64,000 nucleotides of DNA, taken from assembly GCA_949752795.1 (NCBI GenBank), contig OX457075.1:5942001-6006000 (forward strand), written 5' to 3'. Numbering within the stretch: the first letter of the stretch is position 1; every line of letters begins with the position of its first letter. Under the pieces are notes generated by a model. It did not search any database and was not told the DNA's origin. It worked only from the letters and a program-made list of their open reading frames with translations. Below, piece by piece: positions 60,091 to 64,000 of this stretch. A program made the translations under genes and the position numbers. Source of the DNA: Hyperoodon ampullatus (lineage: Eukaryota; Chordata; Mammalia; Artiodactyla; Ziphiidae).

Positions 60091-60190
60091 CTTAATCCCG
60101 GGTACAGCTGCTTTCTCCACCAAAACAGTCACCAGTATAAAACCGCGCAGGCTTTCTCCCCCAGGGAATAAGAAAATGGGGTCCAAGTTC
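60091..60190 (-). CDS. IDO2: IDO2 coding exon (NLDPIF...VPGIK)
   Basis: 100 nt; donor gtatct. Encodes [20 protein letters not shown] and [13 protein letters not shown] in frame. The acceptor that keeps the frame is ctctcaag|g, which has A at position -3 and so is weaker than the usual CAG. It joins the preceding exon as AG|G, giving Arg. The result is P-G-R-N-L-D, about five residues shorter here than human IDO2 (DPDGFLEIGNLE as I recall it). The rest matches human IDO2 closely (FPGGES, GFILVT, VPGIK). Confidence 0.92.
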
Positions 60191-60589
60191 CTTGAGAGGG
60201 ACATGACCACGTGGTTAGAAAGGTCTGGACACAGTGAGTACGCACGGCCCAGCGGTGGCCTCGAGTCAGGTAACTGCTGGTCCAAGGTGGAACCAGAGGT
60301 TGATGTTCTCCTCTCCACAGGGCAGCCCGAGGATGCGCATCTTCCCTCCAGCAACATTCAGGTAGGAAAGAGACAGATCTGCTCCAGCCCAAGTTCACCT
60401 GAGGACTCCCAAAGTCTAGCATGGCCCGGATGGTCCCAGACCATCCCCCACCCCCGCCCCTGCTGTGGAACTGCTAAAGCACGAGTGGACAAGTAGGACT
60501 GATTCTTCACAGGGCCAGTCCAGGGCCCATCACACCCTTCCTGTTAGGAGCACAGTGTCTTAATGCTGCAGTGACCACAGGCAACAGCT

Positions 60590-60685
60590 AATTCCATGCT
60601 CCTTTTTTACAGACAGAAAACTATGGCCCAAAGAAGCAAAATCGCTTCCCCAGTTGCATCCAGCTGGTTAGTCACTGGACCTGGT
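60590..60685 (-). repeat. Partial MIR SINE
   Basis: 'tttttacagacagaaaacta' followed by 'tggcccaaagaagcaaaatc' and 'gttagtcactggacctggtc' fit the middle of the MIR reverse complement. Confidence 0.45.
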
Positions 60686-62497
60686 CCAGAACAGTTTCAT
60701 AGCTCAGGCTAGTCCTCTCTCTAATTAGTCATTTCCCCCCCCCAAATTCTGTATTATAATAGTGAAAGCTGACAACTGTTATAGAGGGATCATTCTTAAA
60801 TGATCAGTTATCACACGGATTCAAATAGCCCAGAGGTGGATCCAGTCTACAAAACATAAAACTTCATTCCATAAGTCACTTCTGCCTCTAAAACATGAGA
60901 AGACATGAAAAACAAACACAAAAGATAACTCAGTCAGGGACCCCCGTAGTTTCAGCAGAGTCACATTAGTGTGGGAAATGGGGTCTTCATGCTTCATCTC
61001 TCCATCTTCTAAGCTATAGTTTTTATACTGAGCCCCTTTATTGAGCTGAGGTTTGGTGACCGGAGAGGCAATGTCAACTTAGAGGTTAACGGTGCTCCCT
61101 GGGGAAACAGGAGCCTAAGAACACCTGGACCAGACTTGTCCCACGAGCTCCAGTCTATGTAATATTTCAAAGGGATTCTGTATCTGTAGCAGCCACAGCC
61201 AGCAATTTGGCCTTCCAGAGAAGTTATAGTGAGACCAGAGATCCTTCTCAGATCATTAGACTTCAAAAAATCACAGAGAATTGGAGAACTGGTGAAGTTT
61301 TGGTGTTTTGGGGGGTTTTGGTTTGTATTTTTGCTCTTCTTACATTGCATTTTACTTGTTTTATTATGTACAAATTGGAAAATGTAGTAAAGAAAATTAA
61401 TCCCTTAATCTCTACAAAGCAGAGATAACTACTGTTAACTTTTGGGCTGTTGATTTGGGGCACATTGCCTTCTACTATTTTTTCATGCATTTTTATATGT
61501 TTTATGTACTATACATGCAGTGTGGTATGCTTTCTCTTTTTTGCTTGCTGGTTTTATTGTAAGCTTTTACAGTTAGCAAGGATCCTAAAGTGAGTGAAGG
61601 ATTTCTGAGAACTTACCTGATTTCCAGGGGTCTAGTCCAGTTTCAGTTATTGACAAAAGGAAAGAAAAAGAAAAGAACAAATCAGTTTGCAAACCTGATA
61701 TGCCTTCTAGGGTCACGTGGACACAGGCATGCACACTTGTGTGCAAATGCACGTGCAGACACACACACAATGTGCACAGTTTGGATGTCACGGGTTGTGA
61801 CTAGACCGTGGGCCTGAGGGGAGCAGATAGACCACCCCAAATATGCCACTTAGGTGTATTGATTGTTTTGAATTAAAGGTACTTGAGAAACAGCAGGTGC
61901 CAAAAGGACACTCGGACCTCTCTGTACCCCTGAAAGTAGGAAATAAATTTCCCATGTGAAGGCGTCCTCCCTGTCAGGAAGTAGAGAGACAGCCTTATCA
62001 CCAGAGACAGGAATTCAGGGCTGAGAAGCCTGTATAAACAAACCTTGTTACTTCTTCCCTAGTTAGCTAACCCAAGCCCCAAAGCCTGGGTCTTGTCAAT
62101 TCTTCATAAATGCATTGCTTCCTCATCTAGAAGATGTACAAGCTTCCGGCTTTAGTCACATATTCGATTCTCATATTTTTATGGGGCTCTAATACGTACA
62201 AAATTAAATTTGTTTTTCTCCTCTTCACCTATCTGATGTCAATTTGATTATTAGACCAGCTAAGCAGCCTCAATGGGAAGAAGGGCAAGGTTTTCCTCCC
62301 CTACAGTCCTCGGAGCCACCAAGAGGGAGATGGATCTCAATTTACATATCAGCCCCAGAGCGTTTAGCCTGTGGCCATGCTGACAATGGATCTTGCTCCT
62401 TTTATATACTTGTAATTACCTGCCCCAATGTGTTCAGAGTGGGTTGAGAGGAAGCTCCTGGGAACTGTGATTTTTGAACTTGTGTTCAAGTTCACCG

Positions 62498-62709
62498 CTT
62501 TTTTTTTTTTCTTCTTTGCGGTACGCGGGCCTCTCACTGTTGTGGCCTCTCCCGTTGCGGAGCACAGGCTCTGGACACGCAGGCTCAGAGGCCATGGCTC
62601 ACGGGCCCAGCCGCTCCATGGCATGCGGGATCTTCCCGGACCGGGGCACGAACCCGTGTCCCCTGCATCGGCAGGCGGACTCCCAACCACTGCGCCACCA
62701 GGGAAGCCC
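62498..62709 (-). mobile_element. CHR-type tRNA-derived SINE
   Basis: Reverse-complement copy with a T-rich tail and the variant CTCCATGGCATGCGGG shared with 46411-46626. I found no clear target duplication. Confidence 0.94.
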
Positions 62710-62874
62710 ACACCCCTTCTTTGGCACCATAAATCAGGTAATAAATATGAACATGTCTAATCACAAAATAGCTGACAAAGCCTGGATTTTTCCTGCAGAG
62801 AGAAGGAAAAGTCAAGACTCTCCCTTACCTGGTTTTAATCTGTGCAAATCCCAAACACCCTCTCCCGCTCTTAC

Positions 62875-62993
62875 CTTCCCGGGTTCCTAGTAGCCCAGTT
62901 GGCCAGAACCAAGTCCGCGTGAAGCAGGATAGGAGGGAGCCCCAAGTTCCTGGACACCTCGACCAAGGGAAGGGCAAGGGTTCTCGGCAGAAC
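62875..62993 (-). CDS. IDO2: IDO2 coding exon (VLPR...NPG), first in the window
   Basis: 119 nt; acceptor atttatgtctgcaag and donor gtaaga. Encodes [39 protein letters not shown] and two further bases. Human IDO2 has the same block ([20 protein letters not shown] as I recall it), which in IDO1 lies in the region of the distal haem-pocket residue Phe163 and of Ser167. If the donor were not used, the frame would hit TAA at once (agg taa). Exons for the first part of the protein are not in the window. Confidence 0.95.
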
Positions 62994-64000
62994 CTTGCAG
63001 ACATAAATCCAGACAATTAGCACATTCTAGCAAGAATGCAACAGAGGAAGCAATCTGTCTTTTATTCTGGCAATCTTGTGGTAGAGCAACGAGCCGAGGA
63101 TAAAAGTGGAATTATGTGAGTGATCCATATACACACACCTCATTCTCATATTTATTCCGTTAACAACCTAGTAGATATATTGTTTATGAGTATGGTCTGA
63201 AATATATATGAAAATTACAAAACTGGAACACACACACTTACACATATAGTATAAAATAATCTCTGAATATTGTGCAGAGAAGGGCCTGAGCAAATGTTTA
63301 AGCATAAATGGGGGCTGAGTTGATGAGCAGTGGGAAAAAATCTCTCTCTATCTATATATATATATCTCCAGATAAATAGATAGACACATAGAGATATGTA
63401 GCTATCTAGATATATGTGTGTTTTTGTGTATAGTCTTAGTTTTAGGAGCATATGCGTATGTGTTTGTATGTACACGCGGCACGCACGTGTGTGTGTGTGT
63501 GTGTGTGTGCGTGTCCTCTCCTCAGGGAGAGGGATGGGAAGGATAGAATGCTTCATCAAACCCAATAACAACTTCCAGTAAGTCACCTCAAGACAGTCCC
63601 CATTCAACCCCTGAGTTATCCTAGGACACCCTAAAGAACCCTATATGCCCCCACATCCAGAAAAACTACCCGGACCCATGGGGGTGCCAGTGGGGGACTC
63701 CAACCACGAACAAGGCTAAATTAGTCCACATCCAAAAGAACATTCTTATGCTTCCTGTCTCCCACTTCCATTTTCCTTCCCCTTAATCTACTCAAAGAAG
63801 TCCCGCTTCTGCCTTTGTTTTCCCTTAGATTTTTAGAGAGAGTTGGGACAGAACTCTTTCTCAGGTAGAAAACAGTAAAGAGCTTTAAAGAATTTCAGAT
63901 TCAAACCTAAGGCCAACTTCCCTTGGGGGGCAGCGGATGAGGAGCCCAGCGCAGAAGTGAGGTGTCTCCAGAGTGAAGAAGTTACGGGAGGAGATACAAA
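62994..64000 (-). other. IDO2: IDO2 upstream intron; microsatellites
   Basis: Contains a TA/GATA-like simple region at about 63345-63420 and a GT microsatellite at about 63487-63512. I searched the minus strand for the preceding IDO2 exon (LAHLVLSFLTMGYVWQEG-like) and do not find it, so it is expected beyond 64000. Confidence 0.55.

Larger units (their letters stand above)
60191..62874 (-). other. IDO2: IDO2 intron
   Basis: Contains a MIR-like piece at 60590-60685, an AT-rich old repeat at about 61300-61560 and a CHR SINE at 62498-62709. No further exon recognised. Confidence 0.5.

Overview
The window is mammalian nuclear DNA. It is almost certainly from a cetacean or a close cetartiodactyl relative. 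Seventeen near-full-length copies of a GC-rich, tRNA-derived CHR-type SINE (head 'gggcttccctggtggcgcag', B-box near 'gggttcgtgcc', A-rich tail) lie across it. It also holds two shorter CHR-1-like SINEs, artiodactyl/cetacean-type L1 3' ends, and ancient MIR, L2, MLT-like and MER5-like repeats. I assign the species group from repeat families and cannot name the species.

The only protein-coding gene I can support is the 3' half of IDO2 (indoleamine 2,3-dioxygenase 2), on the minus strand. Six coding exons are recognisable, in transcript order: 62993-62875, 60190-60091, 58779-58662, 48663-48612, 42376-42228 and 40741-40386 (stop codon TAA). All junctions have GT/AG borders and compatible phases, and together they give 894 nt of uninterrupted coding sequence (297 residues plus stop). 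The exons for the N-terminal part must lie beyond position 64000. The haem-ligand His, the substrate-pocket Phe/Arg pair and the GTGG loop are present, so the gene looks intact in this half. A candidate poly(A) signal lies at 40052-40047.

Positions 1-40000, downstream of IDO2, look intergenic and I found no gene there. Main contents: an old L1 (1-1240), a long degenerate minus-strand L1 block (9600-13340), a nested L1-in-L1 (17500-18465) carrying a perfect 114-bp palindrome, an LTR with three tRNA T-arm-like motifs beside it (26808-27387), a second LTR (28890-29172), a long broken L1 ORF2 (29820-31970) and a mariner MITE abutting a MER5-type element (33364-33655). Positions 40000-64000 are IDO2 3'UTR, exons and introns. 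The introns hold SINEs, an L2 (44500-45660), an MLT1-like LTR (46690-47280), a three-layer transposon nest (50520-52500) and an L2 split by a DNA transposon (54500-55470).

No RNA gene, CRISPR array or bacterial-type system is present. Most open reading frames are SINE, L1 or L2 sequence. I found no new molecular system. The observations most worth checking are the 114-bp palindrome, the altered exon junction and substrate-loop residue in IDO2, and a SINE-derived splice acceptor just downstream of an IDO2 exon.
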